Assembly: GCF_030867145.1 (NCBI RefSeq)
Contig: NC_134433.1
Span: 8,259,216-8,323,215, forward strand
Reading direction: 5' to 3'
DNA from: Opisthocomus hoazin
Taxonomy: Eukaryota; Chordata; Aves; Opisthocomiformes; Opisthocomidae
DNA length: 64,000 bases
In this document: positions 1-10,530 of the stretch, piece by piece
Layout of the letters: each line of letters begins with the position of its first letter
Numbering within the stretch: the stretch's first letter is position 1
Notes under the pieces: model-generated
What the model was told of the DNA's origin: nothing
Seen by the model: the letters and a program-made list of their open reading frames with translations, nothing else
Databases searched by the model: none
Made by a program: the position numbers and the translations under genes

Positions 1-431
1 GCAGTACAGATACATACTTTTCACTAATGATTGCTTAGTTTCCTCTCTTATGCTTTATTTCTATTGCCTTCTGGATTCTACACCTCACATCCTGCATCAT
101 AATTTCATCTCTGTTGCTCTTTGCAGTCTTCAACTACTGCGTCAATTTTGATGTCTTCACTAATTTCAACTTCTTGTTCAAACGCAAAACAAGCTATCTG
201 CAGTTTCACCAACCATAGCATGCAAAACAGCAATTCTTTTGCCAAGCTTCTGCATTTAACTAACCCTCTGACAAAATCTGTTGCATTGGGCTTTAGTTCC
301 CCTGCAGGGGCTAGAGCATGAGCCCTAGACGGGAGCCGATCTGAGAAGAGCCTCCACACACTCTTTAAAGGACCTGTTCCCTACATCAGGCACCTGCTTC
401 TGGGACTTCCTTGCCTTGGGATGACCACAAG
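1..431. other. Intergenic sequence, no gene seen
   Basis: No exon, RNA gene or repeat recognised. Short open frames here have no recognisable protein content. The stretch ends where the antisense CR1 fragment begins. Confidence 0.5.
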
Positions 432-928
432 ATCACAGAATCATAGAATGGTTTGGGTTGGAAGGGACCTCAAAGCTCATCCAGTTCCAACCCCCTGCCA
501 CGGGCAGGGACCCCTTCCACCAGCCCAGGGTGCTCCAAGCCCCATCCAACCTGGCCTTGGTCACTGCCAGGGAGGGGGCAGCCACAGCTCCTCTGGGCAA
601 CCTGGGCCACGGCCTCACCACCCTCATGGTAAGAAATGCATTCCTTATAGCCAATCTAACCTACACCTTCTTTCAGTTTAAAGCCATTACCCCTTGTCCT
701 ATCACTCCACACCCTTGTAAAAAATCCCTCTCCAGCTTTCTCGTAGGCCCCTTCAGGTACTGGAAGGCTGCGATAAGGTTTCCCCAGACCCTTCTCTTCT
801 CCACACTGAACAGCCCCAACTGTCTCAGACTTTCCTCATCGCAGAGGCATTCCAGCCCTCAGATCATTTTTGTGGCCTCTGGACCTGCTGGACCTGCTCC
901 AACAGGTCCATATCTTACTTGTGCTGAG
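432..928 (-). mobile_element. CR1 LINE, 5'-truncated 3' fragment
   Basis: Read on the minus strand, this is the 3' end of a chicken-repeat-1 (CR1) non-LTR retrotransposon. Reading from 928 downward it opens with CTCAGCACAAGTAAGATATG, passes through recognisable CR1 blocks (the 'ATGAGGAAAG...CTGAGACAG' and 'CAGCCTTCCAGTACCTGAAG' regions) and ends at about 432 with the octamer tail CATTCTATGATTCTGTGATC. Only about 500 bp of the 3' part is present, the usual outcome of incomplete reverse transcription. No intact reverse transcriptase or endonuclease frame is present, so it cannot move by itself. No clear target-site duplication is visible, as is normal for CR1. It lies about 2.7 kb upstream of RFC2 in the opposite orientation. 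Confidence 0.93.
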
Positions 929-2775
929 TAAAAGATCCCTATTCATTTATCTGATGGTGATCTTCATCACTAGTAGTAGATGCCATTTGAATACACCCAA
1001 GAGGAGCATTCCCTTTGCTAACTAAATCATGAGCAAAAAGCCTTTATCTGTACTTTACACTGATTACAAATACTTAGTACACTTTTTCTACACATCTTTT
1101 GGGGTGGGAGGGACACAGGACAGAAAGAATAATCTTAAATTCAGGGTTATTCTCCTTTCAGGATAATACAGTACATCTACTGCACGCATGTGTATTTGGG
1201 CACTGTTGATGACACATCAAAAGAGTTCTGCCATTTCAGCACTGAATTTGGAATTCAGTTTATCCTGGTTGTATCCTGTGATCTCAACAGACAGACTACA
1301 ATAAAAACAGTTCACATGCTGGGACAGATGGGTTTTAAAATACATTTAGGCTCGGGTCTGCCTATCCACCTGCCACACATCCCTATCAATATTATTGTGC
1401 CTTCCATAAATACTTGTTCCATATTTGATAAACTACAGACCCACTGTGGATAAGCGAGGAGTTACTGCCTACACAGGGGCTGCAGCACTTTAGAAGACCA
1501 CACTCCAGAGAAACACACATTGCAACTGGCTCACAGAAACATATCACAAAATCTGTCACCAGGCTCTCTGCAATGATTCTTACGAATAGCTTTTCTTATT
1601 GTCCTTTGGGTGCTTATCAGCAGCAATCCTACACATACAGTGGGAGAATTAACGCTGGCCAGGAAAATTCTATCTTATCTAGTGGCTGGTACTTCCTAAG
1701 AGTGTAACAATTGTTTAATTTGGCAAGAAACCAAAGCATGTCCAGCCTGCTGTAGTGACAGACTTTAATGATCAGCAAGGCTGTGTGCAGCTGCAGCATT
1801 TCACTGCCTCGTCTTGGGCTCTGCTGAGTACTGCAGTAAGTTAAATCCAAAGACAAGAGTAACATAGGGAGTTTGAGGTATTACAGGAACAATGTATTCA
1901 TCCGGTATGTGTGCTACAAACAGTCTGAATACTGAAAAAAATGCCAACTGCCTCACCCTCATATGCCACATAATTGTGTTGTTATTTAATTTTCTACTTT
2001 ACCTCCAATAGAGGCAAAATTAATCCACAGTTAATTCAGCTGCAGACCACTTGCAATTTCACCATTACATAAGACTTATCCTAACACCACTAGGAACCAC
2101 ATAAAGCTATTAATAAAAAAATATGCAAAACAAGATTAAAGCACTGACCATCCTGCCTACCTAAAAACTCAGATCTGAGACTGCACTTTGCGTGACAGAA
2201 ACTTCACCCTCCAGAGTTTTAGAGCCTTAGGAGAAATGGCAAACTCCACCACTGCCAGGCCCCAGGCTGAACTAGTTCCACAGGCTGAGGCAACACCCTC
2301 ATCTGCAAACACTCCTGTGCCAGCCTCAACACACAAAGTAACAGGCACTGACAACAGCACTGCAATGCAAACGTTGAGGCAAGCGAGCATCACCGCGCGC
2401 ACAGGGCTTCAAACACGATCAGTGCCAAGCTCCTGCCTCACACCCACCTTAAATTAGAAACACTTCCCAGTGAACCAGAGCCCAGACAGAAGGGCATATC
2501 CTCCACTCACTGAGCTAACACAAATGTCGTTATGTGGAGCATATGCAGAGCTTAAAGATGCACCAAGGCCCCAGTATCCACCGAGGTTTCTGACCAGCAC
2601 TGGCACCCTAATGGCAGCACCAGATCCATAGCCCTCCATTACAACCTAACGACTTACAGCGTTCTGCCAGGTATCTTTTATTGTTTTCATCTCATAGGGG
2701 GAAATAAAGGTAGCTAGAAGAAGAAAGGTTTAAACTGCTGAAGCGCAAACACGTTACTGATTTTATTAATTAACA
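929..2775. other. Intergenic sequence upstream of RFC2
   Basis: Moderately AT-rich intergenic DNA between the CR1 copy and the GC-rich RFC2 promoter. Open frames of 60-90 codons occur on both strands, but none resembles a protein family I know and none has a convincing splice context. No RNA gene recognised. Confidence 0.5.
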
Positions 2776-2789
2776 CTTCACCAACCGGT

Positions 2790-3560
2790 GGTGAAGGAGA
2801 AGCTGCCAGACTCCGAGCCCACCCAGCCGCGCTGCCAGCGGCCCCCAGGCCTATCGACCACCCCTCCTCAGCCCGGCCCGGCCCAGCCGAACCCTCCGCC
2901 CCCGGCCCGGCCCGCCGCCTCCCCGCCTCTCCTCAGCTGGCAGCAGAGCGCGCACAGCGCCCGCCCCCGGGGAGGCCGCCCCGGCCGGGCAGAGAGAGCC
3001 GGGGAGGACCGACCGTCGCCGTTATCCACCCCCCAGCCCCCGCCCCGCGAGGCGGGCCCGGCAGCGCGCCCTCCCCTCACGGAGGCGGCGGGGAAGCAGG
3101 GGCCGGGCCGGGCCGGGCCGGGCGCTGCCGGGATGGACATGGAGGTGGAGGCGGTGGAGGCCGCGGAGGACGAGAAGGCCGGTCCCGCGGCAGGGGAGAA
3201 GCGGGGATCCGCCGACCCCCCGGAGGCCGCTCCTGCCGCCGGCGGCCATTACGAGCTGCCCTGGTGAGCGGCGGCAGCGCGGCCTGCACGGGGAGATATG
3301 GCCCGGGGCGCCTGCGTGATAGAGCCGGGAGAGGGAGGAAGGGCCGAGGGCGCGCGGCCATTGGTGCAGAGCGTGGCGGGAGGCGGGTCCGGGCGGGCCA
3401 TAGCCTATGGAGCGAGAGGGGGGCGGGGCGCGCCGTTGGCGGGAAGGGGGGGGCTGGCGCAGGGGTGCTAGGCCTGGATCTGCGGGGCGCCTCCGCTGAG
3501 GGGAACGTGTAGGCCGGAGCCTGTCTGCCTGCCTCGCCCCGGCCCCGGGCCTTCCCCCGT
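2790..3560 (+). promoter_or_regulatory. RFC2: RFC2 CpG-island promoter and first exon
   Basis: The base composition changes abruptly from AT-rich to very GC- and CpG-rich just before 2790, and the island runs through exon 1 into intron 1. No TATA box precedes the start codon, as is common for replication housekeeping genes. Downstream of exon 1 the island holds an inverted CCAAT box (ATTGG, 3360-3364), a GGCGGG element (3375-3381) and a near-perfect E2F-type site TTGGCGGGAA (3436-3445). E2F control is established for many replication-factor genes; that these sites act here is inference. Exact transcription starts cannot be read from sequence. Confidence 0.75.
3099..3132 (+). promoter_or_regulatory. 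RFC2: G-quadruplex motif in RFC2 5' leader
   Basis: Six runs of three or four G (3099-3102, 3105-3107, 3110-3112, 3115-3117, 3120-3122, 3130-3132), the first five separated by only CC, end immediately before the first ATG. It is a short (GGGCC)n repeat on the RNA-sense strand and meets the usual G3+N1-7 quadruplex pattern. If the leader includes it, a folded G4 at the start codon could slow scanning. The motif is seen directly; the effect is inferred. Confidence 0.7.
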
Positions 3561-6500
3561 GTCCGCCGGGCTGCGGGAGCACCCTGTACCCTGCCCAGGC
3601 AGGGCCGGGGCCTGTCGGGTGGGCGAGGGGAGAGGGCATCGGGCAGCCCAGGGTGGGAAGCGAGAAGTCCCGATGGCGCCCAGACAAAGTCAGCCCTGCC
3701 TGGCGTTAACGAGAGGGGAGCGCACAGCGCCGTGTCCCCTCTTAGCCCTGATACCAGGCTGAGGCCCCAAACTCGTGTTTTTCCTCCTTTTCCTTTTTTA
3801 TACTGACCAAAGTAAAACAACTAAGGAATTAGTGGTGTGGAATGCTGTGCGTGGCAGGCGGGGGGGACCCTGCAGCGTTTGCACTAAAGACAGGCCAAGT
3901 CATCTTCATCCCGTGGTACCTTAACTTAATGCTCCTCTTCTGTCAGCATAAAGCACTACTGAAGTTTTATTAGACGTACTGAAGTGTGTGGGGTTTTACT
4001 TCTACAGGGTGGAAAAGTACAGACCCATGAAATTATGTGAAATAGTTGGAAATGAAGATACTGTGAGCAGGCTGGAGGTGTGTAGCTGTCACTTTGTCTT
4101 TTTACGGATTAGCTCAAAAAACATGGTTCTGCATGGATCCACAGACCAGTAAAAGCACTTCTGTATTTTTACATCCGTACTCGAGTATGTGGAAAAAACC
4201 TTTCTGATTTACTTAAAAAATTACACTTTTTAGGACTTATTTGAGTGGTCTTCTAAGGAAATAATGCCTTCTTGAATTGGGATATTGTTTCAATTGCCCC
4301 TGTTTTGATACAAGTTAGAAAATTTGTAGCCATGATGATAATGTTGTTTCAATGAATAAATATAATTTATGGAACAACAGAAAGAAACATAAATATGATG
4401 TTTTTCTGGAAGATAAATATTTTCCTGGACAAATTAGTTTGTAAACACAGTATTTGTTGACAAAAAGCTTATACTAGCAAACATGTAACAGATGCAAAGG
4501 AAAGGCAAGAGTACGAAAGACCTGTGGGATTAAGTGCTTTTAAGTTTTTCCGTATTATTATAGCCACTGAATTCTAATGGTTCAATTAAAAAAACAAACA
4601 AACAAAAGCAGCAAGGTCAAAAAAAATGAAAGCAGGAGGAAAGAAAAGAATGGATTAGCTCTGTTTCTCATGCTTAGAATGTAATAGAATTGAAAACTTT
4701 ATTTCCACTATTTTCTTATACAATTTTTTATTATTGCTGTCTCTTAGATCTTTGCAAAAGAGGGGAACGTACCAAATATTATAATTGCTGTAAGTATTGC
4801 TGTGTTGTGCTGTATTTCACTGTGTTGGTCCTGGCTTCTGATATCTAGCCACGATTGCCTCCCAGTATAGATGTGCATTGTGCCTGAATGTATTGGTAAG
4901 AGAGGTACTGGTTGTGTGGTCACGGAGCAGTGTTCTTGGCAGAATACACGAGCAGTGAACAACCTGCTGTTAAAAACTAACTTGGCCCTCAGGTGCCTGT
5001 TGAAGCATCTCTTGTGCTTCTGGCAGCGATTCTCTCTGCTGTTGGAGGCAGGATCCTGAACTCAGGCAGCCTGTAGTCTGATGTTCCCTCTGCAGTTCCT
5101 CTGTTGCAGCTGTTTTTTGTGACTGAGGAGTTTTGTAGAGACTACAGCTTAGAAAATGACATTAAACTTACCAGCAATTGCTGCATTGTTGCATTTCTAG
5201 GGTCCCCCAGGAACAGGTAAAACCACCAGTATCCTCTGCCTGGCTCGTGCTCTGCTTGGTCCTGCATTAAAGGATGCTGTTTTGGAGCTGAATGCCTCAA
5301 ATGACAGGTGAGAACGAATAAACCTTGTTAAACTTTTAATGAAGGAGCAAGTATGCATTTTTATTATTTGTTCAACTCAAGCTGGCTTAATAGGCTTAAT
5401 GCTGTGTTAAGGCCTCTATTACTTATTTTAATGCAGTTTTTCCAGCTAAAGTTTAGGCAATCTTTGGTGTCCAACAATCAACATAGGTATTATTACTTGA
5501 TGTTTTATAAACTTGACAGATGCTTTCATGCACCAAAACAGAAGCAGATGGAGTGCAGAATCCATATAATGGTACTGTTTTCTTGAATTTACTTTAGAGA
5601 GTTAAGATTCCTGCAGTCATGAAGATCCTCCCAAGAGTGAAAAGCAAGCAAGTTGTTCGTAATGAAACTCTTCAGTGCTTAAGTAAAAAAGTGAAGTGGT
5701 AGAAATTAGGGCTATAAGGACAGTTGGGGATTGAAGTGTAGGATAAGGGTGTTAGGTATGTACAGGACACTGACTCTGCCCCAAGGACCAGGCACTAAGG
5801 GCCAATTAAATTTCCCAAGTTCTGTAGCAGAGCTGTCCTGAAGTATTCTGATAATATTTCCTGGAGGGTTGTTTATGAATACAATACATTTTACCTGCCT
5901 TTGTTACTGTCAGTTACAGAAGAGCTATAGAATCACAACATGCATTTTCTGAACAGAAGAGTAAAATCCTTTATTTTTAAAAGTAAGTTTTTGTTGGAAC
6001 TCTGTCTAGGAAAGTGTCTGTGTTGTGCTACAATGATACAGTCTATCCAGCTGTTTTTCTTGAACTTTTCTGAGGTATAGCTGGGTCTGTGGATGTGGCT
6101 GTGTGAAGCGCTAGCAAAACAGCAAAGCCGTTTTAAGTGCTTCTGCCTTTGCTCATTTATTACCCCTACCTTTTGCCAAACGTAAGACCTTTATGGCGGT
6201 ACTGTAAGTGAGGTTACTGATATATATATGCTGATAATGTTAAATTATTTTTTCAGAACCTCCAAAAAGGAGGAGTACTGGTGGTTAAATCTGAATCAGG
6301 CAGCTTGGCTTGTAACATGGCTTCACAGCAGTTCTACTGGCACAGCTGAAGGGGCAGGAACAAACAGCAGGAGAATAGTGAGCTCAGGAGGGCTTCAGCC
6401 ACTGTGGCTGCTGAATAAAATCTATTATGTAATTGCATCCAACTGATCATGAATCACTTGAATTATTGTTCCAGGGGCATTGATGTTGTGAGAAACAAAA

Positions 6501-9500
6501 TCAAAATGTTTGCCCAGCAAAAGGTCACCCTTCCAAAAGGTCGGCATAAAATAATCATCCTTGATGAAGCAGACAGGTACGTTGTCCTTTTCTTGACCTC
6601 AGCTACTACGTGAAATGCATTGTGTCTGTCCTGTCTGTGGAGCTGCTTTCTTGGACGGTCTTAGATGTTTCTGTCAGACTATCGAAAATAATTTGTTAGG
6701 AAATAAATATGCATTGAATGCTGTTCTTATGAGATTACTCATATCAAGCAGAGATCATTGTTTCAAAGAAGATGCTAAATATTGGGGTGAAAGACTTTGG
6801 GATTTAACTGGATGTGAAATAGCATCTTCCAGTTTACTGGTTCTTTCTCTTTGAAAAGAGTCTGGCTTACATGGGCAATTTCACTGGATGAAAACAGGAC
6901 ATGCTACTCCATCTGTATATAAGTAGTAGTAGTCTTGGCAATATTCTTCAGAGTATTAATGGTTGAATTTCGTGTGTTAGTTTGATGGAGGTCTCAGTGA
7001 CTACCTGCATTTGTTGACTAGAAAAAGCTGCTGAGTTTACCAAGCCAGAATATCAAGTAACTTACAAAGCACTGTCTAATATCAGTAAATTCTAAGGCTT
7101 GTCTAAAAATAGGCTGCACTTATAAGTCAGTGAAGGGCAAAATCTGTCCTAACTCCTTTTCTCCCTCAGCATGACAGATGGAGCACAGCAAGCATTGAGA
7201 AGAACAATGGAAATTTATTCCAAAACAACGCGCTTCGCACTTGCGTGCAATGCCTCTGACAAAATCATAGGTAAAGAGCTGCTAGTCCCCGGGCGGTTTT
7301 GTCATATGTTCTCCATACTGTTGGCTAACTTCCAAGGCAGTTTTCAGAAATACCTTGAATCTGCTTGTTGCAAGAAACCATGGTAGTTCTGAAGAATCAA
7401 ACCACCTGTACATCCAGCTAATAAAAGAAGAGTATATTTGTGTAGCCAGTAAACCCTCTGAACACCTGGTTTCGATGGATAGTGCTATGCCTGACTGCAG
7501 AAGCCGATTTCTCATACTTCGGGCTTAATCTCCATCCAACTCTGCCACAGTGTAAGAACAATGTTAAAGTTTGCCTATAGGCTCTCAAATTGTAGACCTT
7601 TAGACTTTTCTTGTTTAGCCGTTAAAACAGCGTGATAAACATACACATTCAGAAAACCAGGAGAACAGAAGCAGCTGAACTTCATATATGTTTGCACATA
7701 CCTGGGAAAACTTACATTTAAGTTCAAGTGAAGGACTGTAACAGTTGTGTATGCTTAAGGAGATACTATATTCTGTCTGGAGCTGATGTATTCTTTTTCT
7801 TTAAGAGACAGATGAAGAGTTGGGAAATGAGATAGCTTCTTCCAAGATGGAAATAAATGTTTTGGGTTTTTTTTTTGAGAAAGAGAGAAATGCTGATTAC
7901 ACATCTCTGTCCTTAGAACCTATTCAGTCCCGGTGTGCAGTGCTGCGTTACACCAAACTGACAGATTCACAAATCCTTGCAAGGCTACTGAAAATTGTTG
8001 AGAAAGAGGATGTACCGTATACAGATGATGGACTAGAAGCCATTATCTTCACAGCCCAAGGAGACATGAGACAGGTAAAAGAAGGCAGGCAATGAAACAA
8101 AAGCTTCTGTTTAAAACAAATAAAACCTTTGAATTGTAGCTCTTGAGGTTTTGTCTTTGGAGAGGTAAAGCAAGGGGGATGTGGCCTGTGGCACAAGAGT
8201 AACTAAGCTATTTGGTTTTGTGAGGTTTTAAGGTAGATCTGCTCCTTAAAAGTGAATTGGTGGGAACTGGATACCAAATTTGTGGGAGGAAACAAGTCTG
8301 CATACATTTGCGGTTTACTCTGTTGCTTAATTGAAAACTAGGTATTTGGCATCGTTTTCTGAAAAATGTATTTCATCCTGAGGAAGGGAGTGAGAAGTAG
8401 AGCACTTCAGAAAATAAATGAAGTCTCATTTTTTCTTTCACAGGCATTAAACAACTTGCAGTCCACATATTCTGGATTTGGCTTTATAAACAGTGAAAAT
8501 GTCTTTAAGGTAAGTAATAGTGTAAACCAGTGATGCTAGAAGTTTAGTGCTACAGCTGTGCGAGACCTTGGAAATGCTTTGGCAGTTTGCAGACAGCACA
8601 GTGTATGTAGCAATTACAGCACTGGGCCGTAAAAAAGTGTATGGGCCTTCTGAAAAGGAAGAGCGCTCGCGGTCCCTAGGGGCACGGCGCAGACTTTGTG
8701 GCTTTCCAGCTGTCACAAAACCCATGAAGCGCAGAACTGCTGGGAAATTTCACAGCGATAGCTTTCAGTTCTATTACTTAGGTGTTCTCATTTCATGCTT
8801 TTGAGTGTGCTATGGCAGGATAGTTGTTTTACCAGAAAAATCGTAGTACTTAAAATTTAATCTGTATTATAGAATGTGTCTGATTCAGTACTTCAGCTGT
8901 AAGGAAGCTTGATGAAAATTCCAGAGGTTTAATGCAAAGTCTTCTAATATTTTGAAGTGTAATATTTCTCTTTGATACAGGTATGTGACGAGCCTCATCC
9001 TCTGCTGGTGAAAGAAATGATACAACACTGCATAAATGCAAATATTGATGAAGCATACAAGGTTGGTTTTAATGGGCTGTGTCGGGGTAGACAGACACTT
9101 TTTCCCTACAGAACTCTTCTTTGTTTTGAAGAATTCACAGTGTGTTGTTTTTTTTAAGATAAGGGCAATACCATGCAGATGAGTTGATGAATTAAATCCT
9201 TCTTATGCAGGGGTTTGTTCAGATGAATAAGCCAACAAGCAGAAAAGCAAGTTGTATTGAAATTACTTGCTAAACAATTGAGGGTAAATCATCTGATAAG
9301 TAGTACATGCAGTTCCAATAGTTATATACAGCTGTTCCAAAAGCAAATATACTTGACTCACCTGGTAAGTTTTGCAGATAAATAAGGGATTATTCTTGCC
9401 TGCGCAGATTCTTGCCCACCTGTGGCGACTTGGATACTCTCCAGAAGATGTGATTGGCAACATCTTCCGTGTGTGTAAAACCTTTCAAATGCCAGAATAT

Positions 9501-10300
9501 CTGAAACTGGAATTTATCAAGGTTAGTACTAACCTAGCTCCTGGTGGGGTTTCTTGGGCCTTTGTAAGAAGACAATGTGATCCTTAATACAGGGGTGGCC
9601 TCAGGGTTTTCTGTTTGAGATTTGCTATATACTAGCGCAAAAACAGTATTTCTTAACTCATTACTGCTTGCTTTCCCGTCAGCTTGTCTGTAAGAATAGT
9701 CACTTGAAGTTTAAACTCTAACCACCCGTAGAAGTGCCAAAAGTCACTTCAGTGGTCAACTAGATTTAATAAGAAATGTCATGCTGGCTAAATCTATTAT
9801 TTACATCAAAGCCTCAAATAACTGCTTGAGAACTTTCTTCAAACTTTACTATCAATAGATAGTAACACATTAAATTATATTCACAGCCAGCTGACAAATG
9901 GTAAGCTGGTGTAATGGCATCACTCTTCAGATCTAAAAGCTGTCCTCAAATATATGCACCTCGCTCCTTACAAAGGAAGTGGGGAAATAAATAACAGGCC
10001 TTGGTTTAAAAAAAAAACAAAACAACAAATGCATTCTAGTTGGTCTGTGTGAGAAGATACAGTTCTCAGGTTCAAGTGACCCTGAAGCTGGTCTCTCAGC
10101 AGTAAGGGCTGTGTTCAGTTCAGTCGTTGGCCATACTATGCATAGACCAGGGGAGAAAATAGAAGCTTTTACGATGTCTTTATCACCAGGAAATCGGGTA
10201 CACTCACATGAAGATAGCCGAAGGTGTGAACTCCCTTTTACAAATGGCTGGACTGCTGGCCAGGCTGTGTCAGAAGACTGCAGCCCCTGCAGCGAGTTAG
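3133..10300 (+). CDS. RFC2: Replication factor C subunit 2 (RFC2/RFC40), 11 coding exons
   Basis: RFC2 is an AAA+ ATPase subunit of the RFC clamp loader, which opens PCNA rings and places them on primed DNA; it also serves alternative loaders such as RAD17-RFC in the nucleus. Coding exons: 3133-3263, 4008-4077, 4748-4789, 5201-5307, 6475-6576, 7170-7270, 7917-8074, 8444-8509, 8981-9061, 9408-9521, 10190-10300 (stop TAG). The join is 1083 nt, or 360 residues, against 354 in human, and is nearly colinear after the variable N-terminus. Visible motifs: Walker A GPPGTGKT (82-89), Walker B LDEAD (146-150), sensor-1 region ACNAS (176-180) and the RFC-box SRC (189-191). Two in-frame ATGs begin the protein (MDMEVEAV). 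The human start MEVEAV matches the second, at 3139; both have a purine at -3 and G at +4, so the protein could be 358 residues. Exon 3 is only 42 nt, phase 0 on both sides. Confidence 0.97.
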
Positions 10301-10477
10301 AGGCTTCGCTGAGCTGCAGCCTGCGTGCGGGAAGGTGCGGGCCTGGCGTGCAAGGTCAGCAGCTCCCTGTGTGTCCGCAATTCTGCATGCAGAGAGCCCG
10401 TGCGCTTGGTTTTGCTAAATCACAGAAAAATAACAAGGTTCTACTGTAAAAATGTTTTGTACTTTTTTATTCAGAAC

Positions 10478-10483
10478 AATAAA
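10478..10483 (+). terminator. RFC2: RFC2 polyadenylation signal AATAAA
   Basis: A canonical AATAAA lies 178 nt after the RFC2 stop codon, giving a 3' UTR of about 200 nt, which suits this compact gene. No other AATAAA is seen between the stop and this point. Confidence 0.75.
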
Positions 10484-10530
10484 GCTTTAAAATCTATTTT
10501 AACCCCAGAACTCTTAGCCATTGTATAACC

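Noticed and set aside
2788-3132. In-frame open extension of RFC2 upstream of its ATG
   Set aside because: It has no ATG (it would need GTG at 2788), is Pro/Gly/Arg-rich, and human RFC2 starts at the residue matching 3139.
3022-3820. Minus-strand open frames of 220-250 codons over RFC2 exon 1
   Set aside because: GC-rich shadow frames opposite exon 1 and intron 1; no recognisable domains.
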